This document shows positions 17,007 to 26,211 of a stretch of 64,000 bases of DNA, piece after piece. The DNA lies in assembly GCF_000192475.1 (NCBI RefSeq), contig NZ_AEYW01000013.1, positions 248,001-312,000 on the forward strand. The letters run 5' to 3'. Source of the stretch: Ruegeria conchae (GTDB lineage Bacteria; Pseudomonadota; Alphaproteobacteria; Rhodobacterales; Rhodobacteraceae). Under the pieces are notes generated by a model. The model ran no database searches. It had not been told where the DNA came from and saw only the letters and a program-made list of their open reading frames with translations. The first letter of the stretch is position 1; each line of letters begins with the position of its first letter. The translations under genes and the position numbers were made by a program.

Positions 17007-17378
17007 ATGACCCATCACGTCGATGTCCATGTGGGCAAACGCGTCCGGCATCGCCGCTGGCTGATTGGCATGACCCAGCAGCAGTTGGCGCAGCAAGTTG
17101 GTATCAAGTTTCAACAGATTCAAAAATATGAAACGGGTGCCAACCGTGTAAGCGCGTCGCGTTTGTGGGACATTGCCGAGGCATTGGATGTTCCGGTCAG
17201 CTTTTTCTTTGAAGGCCTTGAAGAAGCTCAGAAAGCAGAGGCTGACAAAAAATCAGTTCCTGCAGATCTGATGGGTGATAAAGAAGCGCTTGATCTCGTT
17301 CGCTCGTACTATGCGATACCGGAAAATCAGCGTCGCCGCTTGTTTGAACTGGCGCGCGTGCTGAGCGACGTCGCCTAA
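17007..17378 (+). CDS. XRE-family helix-turn-helix regulator
   Basis: A protein of 123 residues. Residues about 9-65 are a Cro/C1-type helix-turn-helix (GKRVRHRRWLIGMTQQQLAQ, then VGIKFQQIQKYETGANRV). The C-terminal part (about 85-120) is helical and ends NQRRRLFELARVLSDVA, as in a family common in alphaproteobacteria. Targets are unknown. AAGGAG lies 8 bases before the ATG. hisN follows after 44 bases on the same strand. Confidence 0.9.
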   Translation: MTHHVDVHVGKRVRHRRWLIGMTQQQLAQQVGIKFQQIQKYETGANRVSASRLWDIAEALDVPVSFFFEGLEEAQKAEADKKSVPADLMGDKEALDLVRSYYAIPENQRRRLFELARVLSDVA

Positions 17379-17422
17379 TACAATCGCTTGACTTCGCGGG
17401 GTGCCCGTCGCACGGGTAAGCC

Positions 17423-18214
17423 ATGCAAAACACCCTACGAAGTGATCTAGAGATTGCCGAAGAAATGGCCGACGCGGCGCGGGCGGCCATTCTTCCGTTT
17501 TTCCGCCAATCTAACCTGAAGACGGACAACAAGCTCGATGCCGGGTTTGATCCTGTGACTGCAGCTGACCGCGAAGCAGAGAAGGCGATGCGTGCGGTGC
17601 TGGCCATTCACCGGCCCAAGGATGGCGTTTTAGGGGAAGAGTTCGGCCATTCCGAGGGGGTGAGCGGACGGGTTTGGGTGTTGGACCCAATCGACGGTAC
17701 GCGCGGATTCATAAGTGGTACGCCCACATGGGGTGTTCTGATTGCCCTGAGCGATGAGACTGGACCTAAGCTTGGCGTAATCGATCAGCCCTATATCGGT
17801 GAACGCTTTATTGGAGAAAAAGAGCTCGCCTTTGTCAAAGGCCCTATGGGGCGTGCGGAACTCGAGACGCGGAATACGCGATCTTTGGATCAGGCGATCA
17901 TCTTCACGACCTTTCCTGAGGTCGGTACCGAGGCTGAGGCGGCTGCCTTCAAGGCGGTATCTCAGAAAACGAAGCTGACGCGTTATGGGATGGATTGTTA
18001 CGCCTATGCGCTACTTGCTGCAGGGCAAACAGATCTGGTGGTCGAGGCTGGGTTGAATGCCTACGATATCCAAGCCCCAATCGCGGTGATCGAAGCCGCA
18101 GGTGGTATTGTGACAGATTGGCAGGGCAATCCAGCCCATAATGGCGGGCGTGCCCTCGCAGCAGCCAATGCTGAGATTCATGCGGCGGCGCTGGAAATCT
18201 TGAAGCAATATTAA
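17423..18214 (+). CDS. hisN: Histidinol-phosphatase, inositol-monophosphatase family
   Basis: A protein of 263 residues. Metal-binding motifs of the family are visible: GEEFG (about 71-75), DPIDGTRGF (about 91-99) and the late AYDIQAPIAVIEAAGG. Best match is the HisN branch, which dephosphorylates L-histidinol phosphate in histidine synthesis; a generic inositol phosphatase is the alternative. A short hairpin follows the stop. Confidence 0.88.
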   Translation: MQNTLRSDLEIAEEMADAARAAILPFFRQSNLKTDNKLDAGFDPVTAADREAEKAMRAVLAIHRPKDGVLGEEFGHSEGVSGRVWVLDPIDGTRGFISGTPTWGVLIALSDETGPKLGVIDQPYIGERFIGEKELAFVKGPMGRAELETRNTRSLDQAIIFTTFPEVGTEAEAAAFKAVSQKTKLTRYGMDCYAYALLAAGQTDLVVEAGLNAYDIQAPIAVIEAAGGIVTDWQGNPAHNGGRALAAANAEIHAAALEILKQY

Positions 18215-18221
18215 ACGGGTT

Positions 18222-18244
18222 GCCGCACCCCCCATGCGGCTTTA
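18222..18244 (+). terminator. Weak hairpin after hisN
   Basis: GCCGCA (18222-18227) and TGCGGC (18235-18240) with a C-rich loop, followed only by TTT. A weak terminator candidate. Confidence 0.35.
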
Positions 18245-18328
18245 AACTGATCGCGGCTGGTTCTTACGCCCGTTTTCCACCAGCCCAATACTCCACGCAT
18301 GAGACGGGCAGGATGCGGGAGTGCTAAA

Positions 18329-19663
18329 ATGACAGAAATTTTGATCCGGAATGCCGACATTATCGTGACGATGGACGATGATCGGCAAGAGCTTGTGGGC
18401 GCTGACCTGTTGGTTCGGGACGGAAAGATTGCCCAGATTGGCCATGGTTTGACCAGCCTGGGTGAAATACATGATGCCGCCGGATGTGTTGTTACCCCTG
18501 GTCTGGTGAACACCCATCATCATCTCTACCAAACCCTTACACGCGCGGTGCCCGGTGGGCAGGATGCGTTGCTATTTGGATGGTTGCGAACACTTTATCC
18601 CATCTGGTCCCGCTTTGGACCTGAAGAGATGTTTATCTCTGCTCAGATTGGTCTGGCAGAGTTGGCGCTGTCTGGCTGCACGCTCAGTTCTGATCACCTC
18701 TACCTTTATCCCAATGGTGCGCGACTTGAAGATACGATCCATGCCGCGTCGGAGTTGGGTTTGCGTTTTCAACCGACGCGCGGGGCAATGAGTATCGGCG
18801 AAAGTGATGGTGGATTGCCTCCTGATGCTCTGGTCGAAGCCGAGCAAGCCATTCTGGAGGACATGATCCGCGTGGTGGATGCCTATCACGATCCATCAGA
18901 AGGCTCGATGTGTCGCGTTGGTCTGGCGCCGTGTTCACCGTTCTCGGTTAGTCGGGACCTGATGCGCGATGCCGCGCTTCTGGCGCGCGATAAAGGCGTA
19001 ATGCTTCATACTCATCTGGCAGAAAACGATGAAGATATCGCCTATTCTGAAGATCAGTTCGGTTGCCGGCCCGGCCAATACGCAGAGGAGCTGGGCTGGA
19101 CCGGATCGGATGTCTGGCACGCCCATTGCGTCAAGCTGGATGGCTCCGAGATCGACCTATTTGCGCGTAGCCGAACTGGTGTTGCGCACTGCCCATGCTC
19201 CAATTGCCGCCTTGGCTCAGGTATCGCGCCAGTCCGCAAGATGCGCGACCTAGGCGTGCATGTCGGGCTGGGTGTGGACGGTTCAGCCAGCAATGACAGC
19301 GGCAATCTGATCGCCGAGGCGCGTCAGTCCATGCTTTTGCAACGGGTTGCAAATGGCGCTGACGCCATGTCAGCCCGCGAAGCGCTTGAAATCGCCACCC
19401 GTGGCGGGGCGAAAGTGTTGAATCGGCCCGATTGCGGCAGGCTTATGCCCGGCAAACGCGCTGACATAGCCATTTGGGACGTACGCGGCATCGAAAGTGC
19501 AGGCAGTTGGGACCCAGCTGCGCTCCTTCTGGCCGGACCAACGCGTGTCAAACACCTGTTTGTCGAGGGACGCCAGGTTGTGCGCGACGGCCAGATCGTC
19601 ACGATTGACCTGCCGAAGGCTATGGAAACTCAGAATCGTCTGGCAAGCGCGTTGGCAGAATAG
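18329..19663 (+). CDS. 8-oxoguanine deaminase (amidohydrolase)
   Basis: A protein of 444 residues of the amidohydrolase superfamily. The metal motif HHH is at 63-65 (VNTHHHLYQ); later come LHTHLAEND, HAHCV and GVDGSASNDSGN, all typical of the 8-oxoguanine deaminase branch. It converts 8-oxoguanine to urate and ammonia. The start ATG at 18329 was chosen over one 30 bases upstream. It converges with guanine deaminase, which argues for purine salvage or catabolism in this block. Confidence 0.85.
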   Translation: MTEILIRNADIIVTMDDDRQELVGADLLVRDGKIAQIGHGLTSLGEIHDAAGCVVTPGLVNTHHHLYQTLTRAVPGGQDALLFGWLRTLYPIWSRFGPEEMFISAQIGLAELALSGCTLSSDHLYLYPNGARLEDTIHAASELGLRFQPTRGAMSIGESDGGLPPDALVEAEQAILEDMIRVVDAYHDPSEGSMCRVGLAPCSPFSVSRDLMRDAALLARDKGVMLHTHLAENDEDIAYSEDQFGCRPGQYAEELGWTGSDVWHAHCVKLDGSEIDLFARSRTGVAHCPCSNCRLGSGIAPVRKMRDLGVHVGLGVDGSASNDSGNLIAEARQSMLLQRVANGADAMSAREALEIATRGGAKVLNRPDCGRLMPGKRADIAIWDVRGIESAGSWDPAALLLAGPTRVKHLFVEGRQVVRDGQIVTIDLPKAMETQNRLASALAE

Positions 19664-19674
19664 CGGATCCGCTC

Positions 19675-19705
19675 TTCATCTGGCTGAAAATATCCCCGCC
19701 GGAGG
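19675..19705 (+). repeat. Stop-proximal intergenic repeat, copy 2
   Basis: TTCATCTGGCTGAAAATATC followed by CCCGCCGGAGG begins 11 bases after the 8-oxoguanine deaminase stop, in the sense of that gene. A further palindrome ATGGGCCA-T-TGGCCCAT follows directly. Confidence 0.6.
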
Positions 19706-19728
19706 CATGGGCCATTGGCCCATTCCCA

Positions 19729-21018
19729 TCATCCAGTAACAGCTCGCCCGGCGATCCAGACCTCGGCAACAGCCCGATCATCCCCCATCATTATGGTCGG
19801 GAACACCGCTTCCCAAAGATCATCAGCATGTGCTTCGCGTTGGGCGATGGCCGGAGTCGAGGCAAGGTCCAATACCACCAGATCCGCCTCCATACCCACC
19901 GCAATATTGCCGATACGATCATCCATCCGCAAAGTTTGAGCTGATCCAACCGTTCCAAGCCAAAGCAATTGCGAAGGGTGTAGCGGACGACCCCGCAGTT
20001 GACCAATTTCGTACGCTGCGGCCATTGTGCGCAGCATCGAAAAGCTGGAACCACCGCCTGTATCGGTGGCAAGACCAACCCGGTGCCCCTCGCGGATCAG
20101 GCCGTTCATGTCGAACAGACCAGAACCGATAAACGTATTGGACGTGGGGCAGTGGATCAGAGCTGCATCTACCTCGCGCAAGCGGTCACGTTCGCGATCC
20201 TCCAGATGGATCACGTGACCGTAGAGACCGTTTCCACCCAACAATCCAAACTGCTCATATGTATCCAAATAGTCGCGCGCCTCAGGGAACAGAGAGCGCA
20301 CCCATTCAATTTCGTCGGTTTGTTCGCTGAGATGGGTTTGCATCAGGCATTCGGGATGCTCCGCCCAAAGTGCGCCCATGGCCTCTAACTGATCTGGTGT
20401 CGATGTCGGCGAGAAACGCGGTGTAATGGCGTAGGATATGCGATTCACCCCGTGCCACTTTTCAAGCAGTGACTTGGACTGGTCATACCCGGTCTGTGCG
20501 GTGTCACGCAGCCCCTCGGGTGCATTTCGATCCATGCAGGTTTTGCCGGCGACAACCCGTTGACCTCGCGCAATTGCTGCCGAGAAAAACGCATCAACAC
20601 TCTCGGGATGAATAGTGCAAAAGCTGCACATTGTCGTCGTACCGTGTGCTGTCGTCAAATCGAGGTATCTGCTTGCAATTTCAGCGGCATAGACTGGATC
20701 GTCGAACTTCATCTCTTCCGGGAACGTGTAGCTGTTGAGCCAGTCGATCAGCCGCTTGCCCCAACTCGCAATCATTGCGGTTTGCGGATAGTGAACGTGC
20801 GGATCCACAAAGCCCGCCGAAATAAGCTTGTCGCCATAATCCTTAACTTTGGCCTCGGGGTGCGCGACAGAAAGATCGGACGCGGATCCCAATGCTGCGA
20901 TGCGACCATCTTCTATCAATACGGCTTCGTGTAGTTCGGTCGCGTCTGTGGGTTCGCCTTCGAACGGTGATCCGTTGAAGCTGAGCACGCGTCCCTTCAA
21001 AAGCGTCTTTTGCGCCAT
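19729..21018 (-). CDS. guaD: Guanine deaminase
   Basis: A protein of 429 residues of the amidohydrolase superfamily. Motifs: FVDPHVHYPQ (metal His pair), MQTHLSEQTDEI, YGHVIHLEDRE and GLATDTGGGSSFSML, which match GuaD. It turns guanine into xanthine and ammonia. It converges on 8-oxoguanine deaminase (65 bases between stops) and diverges from mgtE. Confidence 0.93.
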   Translation of the reverse strand: MAQKTLLKGRVLSFNGSPFEGEPTDATELHEAVLIEDGRIAALGSASDLSVAHPEAKVKDYGDKLISAGFVDPHVHYPQTAMIASWGKRLIDWLNSYTFPEEMKFDDPVYAAEIASRYLDLTTAHGTTTMCSFCTIHPESVDAFFSAAIARGQRVVAGKTCMDRNAPEGLRDTAQTGYDQSKSLLEKWHGVNRISYAITPRFSPTSTPDQLEAMGALWAEHPECLMQTHLSEQTDEIEWVRSLFPEARDYLDTYEQFGLLGGNGLYGHVIHLEDRERDRLREVDAALIHCPTSNTFIGSGLFDMNGLIREGHRVGLATDTGGGSSFSMLRTMAAAYEIGQLRGRPLHPSQLLWLGTVGSAQTLRMDDRIGNIAVGMEADLVVLDLASTPAIAQREAHADDLWEAVFPTIMMGDDRAVAEVWIAGRAVTG

Positions 21019-21157
21019 CTGCTGTGTTCTCCGCCTGTTTGGGGCCGCTATCCAGCATAGGGATGCAAAAGATGTGGGTAAATTGGACCATTGTCATTGT
21101 TTTCCGGTAGCTGCTTCTTCTATCTAGGGTCAATCGGCAGGAAAAAAGGGGCAGCGC

Positions 21158-22552
21158 ATGACGACAGGCAGTGACGAAGCCAGACCCGATCAGCCCCAGG
21201 ACGAGGACGCCTATGCGCTCGACCCGCGAACCGTCGAAGCCATCCTCTATGCGGTGGAGGTCGAAGATCGCGCCAAGCTGATCGAGCTCATGGAGCCGCT
21301 ACATGCGGCTGATATTGCCGACCTTCTGGAACAGATCAGCCCCTTTGACCGGGCGAGCCTGATCCGGTTGTACGATAAGGAATTTGACGGGGATATTCTT
21401 TCAGAACTGGATGAATCTGTCCGGGAAGAAGTGATCGATGTTCTGAAGCCGGATGTCTTGGCCGAAGCTGTTCGGGACATGGAAAGCGACGATGTCGTTG
21501 ATCTGCTCGAGGATCTCGAAGAGCCGCAACAAGAGACGATCCTTGATGCGCTTGAAGACTCTGAACGAGTCGCGGCTGAGCAGGCGTTGTCCTACCCCGA
21601 AAATTCCGCCGGTCGTCTTATGCAGCGCGAAGTCGTCATGGCGCCCGAGCACTGGACGGTGGGGCAGGCCATTGATTTCATGCGGGCCAATGATGATCTG
21701 CCAGAACAGTTCTATCATGTGGTCCTTGTTGACCCGCGGCTGAAGCCCGTTGCGCAGGTTACACTGGGAAAGCTGATGGCGACCCGGCGAGAGGTGCCCT
21801 TGCATGACCTCGCCGAGGAAGAATTCCACACCATCCCTGTCGATCAGGACGAAGAGGATGTGGCCTATGCGTTCAACCAATACCATCTGATCTCGGCCCC
21901 GGTTGTGGATACGGATGGGCGGTTGGTTGGCGTCATTACCATTGATGACGCGATGGTGGTGTTGGATGAAGAATATGAAGAAGACATGATGCGTCTTGCT
22001 GGTGTCTCGGACGAAAGTTCTTTGTCCGATAGCGTAGCGGCAACCAGTAAACGGCGCTTGCCATGGCTCGGTGTTAATCTGGTCACCGCGATTTGCGGTT
22101 CGCTGGTTATTTCGCAGTTTGAGGCCGCGATCGATCAGCTTGTTGCACTCGCAATCCTGATGCCGATTGTCGCATCGATGGGAGGCAACGCTGGAACTCA
22201 ATCACTGACAGTGGCTGTACGCGCGCTGGCGACACGTGACCTGACGAGTTCGAATGTGTGGCGCGTGATCCGTCGCGAATTACTGGTTGGGATGCTCAAC
22301 GGATTATGCTTTGCCATCGTGTTGGGAACCGTTGGGATGATGTGGTTTGATTCTCCGTTGCTGGGTGTCGTGATTGGATCGGCGCTGGTCGTGAACATGA
22401 TCATAGCAGGCTTTGCAGGTACGGTAGTACCGGTGGTGCTGGATCGTTTGGGGATCGACCCTGCACTGGCATCTGGAACCTTTGTGACCACGACGACGGA
22501 CGTCATGGGGTTCTTCATCTTTCTGGGGCTTGCCAGCATGGTGCTACTGTGA
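21158..22552 (+). CDS. mgtE: Magnesium transporter MgtE
   Basis: A protein of 464 residues. The acidic N-terminal superhelical domain (about 20-140), a CBS pair (about 145-265) and five membrane segments (about 300-464) follow in that order. Conserved pore residues lie in MPIVASMGGNAGTQSLTVA and in the last TTTTDVMGFFIFLGLA. It imports Mg2+ and is gated by intracellular Mg2+ through the N and CBS domains. I saw no M-box-like riboswitch in the 139-base leader. The stop overlaps the next start (GTGA). Confidence 0.95.
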   Translation: MTTGSDEARPDQPQDEDAYALDPRTVEAILYAVEVEDRAKLIELMEPLHAADIADLLEQISPFDRASLIRLYDKEFDGDILSELDESVREEVIDVLKPDVLAEAVRDMESDDVVDLLEDLEEPQQETILDALEDSERVAAEQALSYPENSAGRLMQREVVMAPEHWTVGQAIDFMRANDDLPEQFYHVVLVDPRLKPVAQVTLGKLMATRREVPLHDLAEEEFHTIPVDQDEEDVAYAFNQYHLISAPVVDTDGRLVGVITIDDAMVVLDEEYEEDMMRLAGVSDESSLSDSVAATSKRRLPWLGVNLVTAICGSLVISQFEAAIDQLVALAILMPIVASMGGNAGTQSLTVAVRALATRDLTSSNVWRVIRRELLVGMLNGLCFAIVLGTVGMMWFDSPLLGVVIGSALVVNMIIAGFAGTVVPVVLDRLGIDPALASGTFVTTTTDVMGFFIFLGLASMVLL

Positions 22553-23121
22553 CCGACACAACCGATCTGACCGAAATCAAAGCTGCGGCCCGAAAGGCGG
22601 CTTTTGCACGCCGAAAGGCGGCGTTTGAAACGCGCCTACCGGGTGCTGCAGGACGTTTGTCCGAGGTTTTGGCCGGACACCGAGGTGTTCCCATCTCAGG
22701 ATACATGCCCATCCGAACCGAGATCGACCCCTTGCCGGCAATGGCCGAAGCAGCCGCTTACGGAGCCGTCGGCGTACCCGTCATTCAGGCCGCCGGGAAG
22801 CCGCTGCGGTTTTCGCGTTGGACTCCGGAAGGCGCGCTGAAAGACGGACCATTTGGTGCGAAGGTGCCCGAGATCGACGATTATTTTGATCCCGAAATCC
22901 TGATTGTGCCGTTGGTTGCGTTTGATGCTCAGGGTGGTCGTCTGGGATATGGCGGTGGCTTCTATGATCGCACGCTAGAGGTGTTGCGCGGCAAGCGCCC
23001 GACATTGGCGATCGGGTTTGCCTTCGATGCGCAAGAGGCGGAGGAGCTGCCGCTTGAGCCGACGGACCAACCTCTGGATATGGTTATCACAGAAAGCCGC
23101 GTGCTGACGTTTTCGGCCTAG
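22549..23121 (+). CDS. 5-formyltetrahydrofolate cyclo-ligase
   Basis: A protein of 190 residues. The ATP-binding and catalytic signature DAQGGRLGYGGGFYDRTL (about 126-143) is intact. It converts 5-formyl-THF to 5,10-methenyl-THF with ATP and Mg2+. The GTG start overlaps the mgtE stop by four bases, so translation is probably coupled; the shared theme may be Mg2+, though this is speculation. Its stop overlaps that of the convergent DUF333 gene in a CTAG. Confidence 0.92.
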   Translation: MTDTTDLTEIKAAARKAAFARRKAAFETRLPGAAGRLSEVLAGHRGVPISGYMPIRTEIDPLPAMAEAAAYGAVGVPVIQAAGKPLRFSRWTPEGALKDGPFGAKVPEIDDYFDPEILIVPLVAFDAQGGRLGYGGGFYDRTLEVLRGKRPTLAIGFAFDAQEAEELPLEPTDQPLDMVITESRVLTFSA

Positions 23122-23345
23122 CCCGTGTGCTCAGCACGGAAATAGTCCCAGGCATCCTGTTTGGTTCCGTCTGGCAGGGTGCAGATCCCGGTTTGGCCGC
23201 CGTCGCCATCCTGAATATTGTACGTGCCGCCCCGTTCGATGCAAAAAGTCGCCGCCGGGTTTGCCAGTTCAGTTGATTGCCCGGCTGGCTGATCGCACGC
23301 GGCGAGGGTGGCGAGCAGGGTAACAATAATAAGATGGCGGGTCAT
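23118..23345 (-). CDS. DUF333 lipoprotein
   Basis: A protein of 75 residues. MTRHLIIVTLLATLAACDQP gives a lipobox with Cys at 17. The rest matches DUF333: NPAATFCIERGG, GGQTGICTLPDG and a final WDYFRAEHTG. Its two mature cysteines may pair. Function unknown. The stop shares a CTAG with the folate ligase stop on the other strand. Confidence 0.85.
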   Translation of the reverse strand: MTRHLIIVTLLATLAACDQPAGQSTELANPAATFCIERGGTYNIQDGDGGQTGICTLPDGTKQDAWDYFRAEHTG

Positions 23346-23432
23346 AAGTTTCTCCTAACCAATATTATTTGCGGTTTATGGTGACAGTTTAATCACTTGT
23401 GCTTGTGTTGCACCACACTTAGGACGGATGGC

Positions 23433-24245
23433 ATGAGGATATTATTTCTTGGCGACGTCATGGGGCGCTCGGGTCGCGCCGCCGTTCAACAGCACCTGCC
23501 GCGTTTGCGCGAGGAGTGGCGGTTGGATTTCGTCGTGGTTAACGGCGAGAATGCTTCCAATGGCATGGGGCTCAGTGGTGATCACGCCAAGCTGCTTTTG
23601 GACGCCGGTGCCGATTGCATCACTTTGGGCGACCATGCGTTCGATCAGAAAGACATGTTGCAGTTCATCGAGAAAGAGCCGCGCATTGTGCGCCCGGTGA
23701 ACTATGCCAAAGGGGCACCTGGGCGAGGTCATCGGCTGTTCACGGCGCCGGGTGGACGCAAGGTGCTGGTGGTGCAGGTACTGGGGCAAGTATTTATGAA
23801 GCGCCCGTTCGATGATCCGTTCTCAACTATCGAACCAATTCTGAAATCCCACCCTCGCGGTGGGCAGGCGCAGGCGATTATCGTCGATATGCATTGCGAG
23901 GCGACGTCTGAAAAGATGGCGATGGGCCACTATTGCGACAAACGCGCCAGCCTTGTGGTGGGCACGCACACCCATGTGCCGACGGCGGACGCGCAGATTT
24001 TGACTGGCGGGACAGGATACTTGACCGATGCCGGAATGTGCGGGGACTATGACTCGGTCATTGGTATGGACAAACAAGAACCTATGCGTCGTTTCATCAC
24101 CGGTATGCCCAAAGCCCGGTTCACACCCGCCAATGGCGAGGCAACGCTGAGCGGTGTGTATGTCGAAACCGATGATCGCGACGGAAGCGCAAAAACTGTG
24201 CAGATGGTCCGCGTTGGTGGGCGTTTGCAGCAGGCAGGCCCCTAA
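23433..24245 (+). CDS. YmdB-type metallophosphoesterase (TIGR00282 family)
   Basis: A protein of 270 residues. Metal-binding motifs of the calcineurin-like family: GDVMGRSGR (Asp8), NGENASNG, LGDHAFD and GTHTHVPTAD. In Bacillus, YmdB hydrolyses 2',3'-cyclic nucleotides and affects biofilm choice; here the role is unknown. AGGACGG precedes the ATG at 23433 by 5-6 bases, which supports this start over an upstream in-frame one. Confidence 0.92.
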   Translation: MRILFLGDVMGRSGRAAVQQHLPRLREEWRLDFVVVNGENASNGMGLSGDHAKLLLDAGADCITLGDHAFDQKDMLQFIEKEPRIVRPVNYAKGAPGRGHRLFTAPGGRKVLVVQVLGQVFMKRPFDDPFSTIEPILKSHPRGGQAQAIIVDMHCEATSEKMAMGHYCDKRASLVVGTHTHVPTADAQILTGGTGYLTDAGMCGDYDSVIGMDKQEPMRRFITGMPKARFTPANGEATLSGVYVETDDRDGSAKTVQMVRVGGRLQQAGP

Positions 24246-24336
24246 GTCGCATGTCAGGCTTGCCCTGTGGCATGCAATGCGTGAAACTGGCTGATAGGCG
24301 CGTGTGCCAGATCAGGTTTCGGACAGAATACCAAGA

Positions 24337-26115
24337 ATGCAATTCCTTCAACTGACAGAAACGGGTAGCGCAATTCTGGCGCTGATGATTGTTGCAGGGA
24401 TGTTCATCATGTTCCTGCGCGAGGTCTATCCGACCGAAGTTGTCGCCATTGGCGGCGTGGCCCTGATGCTTGTAACGGGTATACTGCCCTATCAAAGCGC
24501 GCTTGCGGTACTGTCTAACCCTGCGCCATGGACCATCGGTGCCATGTTCATCATCATGGGGGCTTTGGTGCGAACAGGGGCGCTTGATGCGTTCACATCT
24601 GTGGCGCAAAAGCAGGCGCAGGTTAATCCGCGTATAGCCATCGGTTTGTTGATGGGGTTTGTCGTCATCGCGTCTGCGGTGGTGTCGAACACACCTGTTG
24701 TCGTCGTGATGATCCCGGTCTTTATTCAAATCGCTCGCACACTGAACGTTTCGGCGTCCAAACTGTTGATTCCGCTTAGCTATGCGGCAATTCTTGGGGG
24801 AACGTTGACCCTGATCGGCACCTCAACCAACCTTCTGGTTGATGGCGTCGCGCGTGCGCAGGGCATGACGGCCTTCACGATATTTGAGGTCACCCCACTG
24901 GGCATAGCTCTGGTTATCTACGGCATGGTTTATCTGCGCTTCATAGCGCCGCGTTTGTTGCCAGAGCGCGACAGCATGGCCGAAATGCTGAGTGACCGAT
25001 CCAAGATGAAGTTCTTTACTGAGGCGGTCATCCCACCCGAAAGCAACTTGATCGACCGCGAAGTTACGGGGGTTCAACTGTTCAAACGCCAAGGTGTGCG
25101 GCTGATCGACGTGGTTCGGGGTGATGAGTCGTTACGTCGGAACCTAAAAGGTGTCACGCTGAAAGTGGGTGACAGAGTGGTTCTCCGTACCGAGATGACT
25201 GAGTTGTTGAGCCTGCAAAGCAATAAGGAATTAAAGAGGGTTGATCAGGTCTCGGCAGTTGAAACCAAGACGGTCGAAGTTCTGATTACGCCAGGTTGCC
25301 GTATGGTTGGGCGAACATTGGGTGCGATGCGTTTGCGTCGTCGGTACGGCGTCTACGTTTTGGCTGTGCATCGCCGAAACCAGAATATCGGGCGCCAGTT
25401 GGATGCTCTGACTGTACGCGTGGGGGATACACTGCTGCTTGAAGGCTCACCCGGTGATATTCAAAGGCTGGCAGCAGATATGGACATGGTTGATGTGACA
25501 CAGCCCTCGGCACGTGCCTTCCGTCGCAGTCATGCACCCATTGCCATTGGAGCATTGGTAGGAATCGTTGCGTTAGCAGCGCTGGGCGTCGCTCCAATTC
25601 TGCTTTTGTCTATACTGGCCGTTGCGGTGGTCCTGCTGTCCCGCTGTATCGATGCGGATGAGGCGTTTTCCTTCGTCGAAGGCAGATTACTGGCGCTGAT
25701 CTTCTCAATGCTCGCAATCGGCGCGGCGCTCGATAAATCTGGCGCTGTGACGCTGATTGTCGAGGCGATCGCACCCGCGCTGGGCATGTTGCCGCCCTTC
25801 CTTATCATATGGGCTGTGTATTTGCTGACCTCGGTATTAACCGAATTGGTTTCAAACAATGCAGTTGCAGTGGTGGTAACACCAATTGCAATCTCGTTGG
25901 CGCAGGCAGTTGGCATCGATCCACGCCCATTGGTCGTTGCGGTGATGGTGGCGGCGTCGGCTTCGTTTGCGACGCCCATCGGTTATCAGACCAACATGAT
26001 GGTGTACGGGCCGGGCGGGTACAGGTTCACCGATTTTCTAAAGGTTGGTGTGCCGTTAAACCTGACAGTTGGTTTGTTGGCCTCACTCTTGATCCCGTTC
26101 ATCTGGCCACTTTGA
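24337..26115 (+). CDS. SLC13-family permease with central RCK_C (TrkA-C) domains, first copy
   Basis: A protein of 592 residues. Five to six membrane segments (about 10-210), two TrkA-C/RCK_C-like cytosolic domains (about 225-390), then a second membrane half (about 400-592) ending with SFATPIGYQTNMMVYGPGGY. This matches the DASS/ArsB-like SLC13 permeases of anions such as sulfate or dicarboxylates; the substrate cannot be read from sequence. I chose ATG at 24337 over a GTG 33 bases upstream. A second member lies at 30313-32085. Confidence 0.88.
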   Translation: MQFLQLTETGSAILALMIVAGMFIMFLREVYPTEVVAIGGVALMLVTGILPYQSALAVLSNPAPWTIGAMFIIMGALVRTGALDAFTSVAQKQAQVNPRIAIGLLMGFVVIASAVVSNTPVVVVMIPVFIQIARTLNVSASKLLIPLSYAAILGGTLTLIGTSTNLLVDGVARAQGMTAFTIFEVTPLGIALVIYGMVYLRFIAPRLLPERDSMAEMLSDRSKMKFFTEAVIPPESNLIDREVTGVQLFKRQGVRLIDVVRGDESLRRNLKGVTLKVGDRVVLRTEMTELLSLQSNKELKRVDQVSAVETKTVEVLITPGCRMVGRTLGAMRLRRRYGVYVLAVHRRNQNIGRQLDALTVRVGDTLLLEGSPGDIQRLAADMDMVDVTQPSARAFRRSHAPIAIGALVGIVALAALGVAPILLLSILAVAVVLLSRCIDADEAFSFVEGRLLALIFSMLAIGAALDKSGAVTLIVEAIAPALGMLPPFLIIWAVYLLTSVLTELVSNNAVAVVVTPIAISLAQAVGIDPRPLVVAVMVAASASFATPIGYQTNMMVYGPGGYRFTDFLKVGVPLNLTVGLLASLLIPFIWPL

Positions 26116-26211
26116 GACTGGCACAGTTTCGCCGACTTGAATGTGTTGCCCTTGTAAATGGCGATCCAGCCACAATCTTTTTCTCAAAGACGAATGAGAG
26201 AGGATAGGATC

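Noticed and set aside
21019-21157. Magnesium riboswitch before mgtE
   Set aside because: The leader is only 139 bases and shows no M-box-like conserved segments or anti-terminator pair.
21401-22201. A 266-codon minus-strand frame within mgtE
   Set aside because: Antisense shadow of CBS and membrane domains with family motifs.
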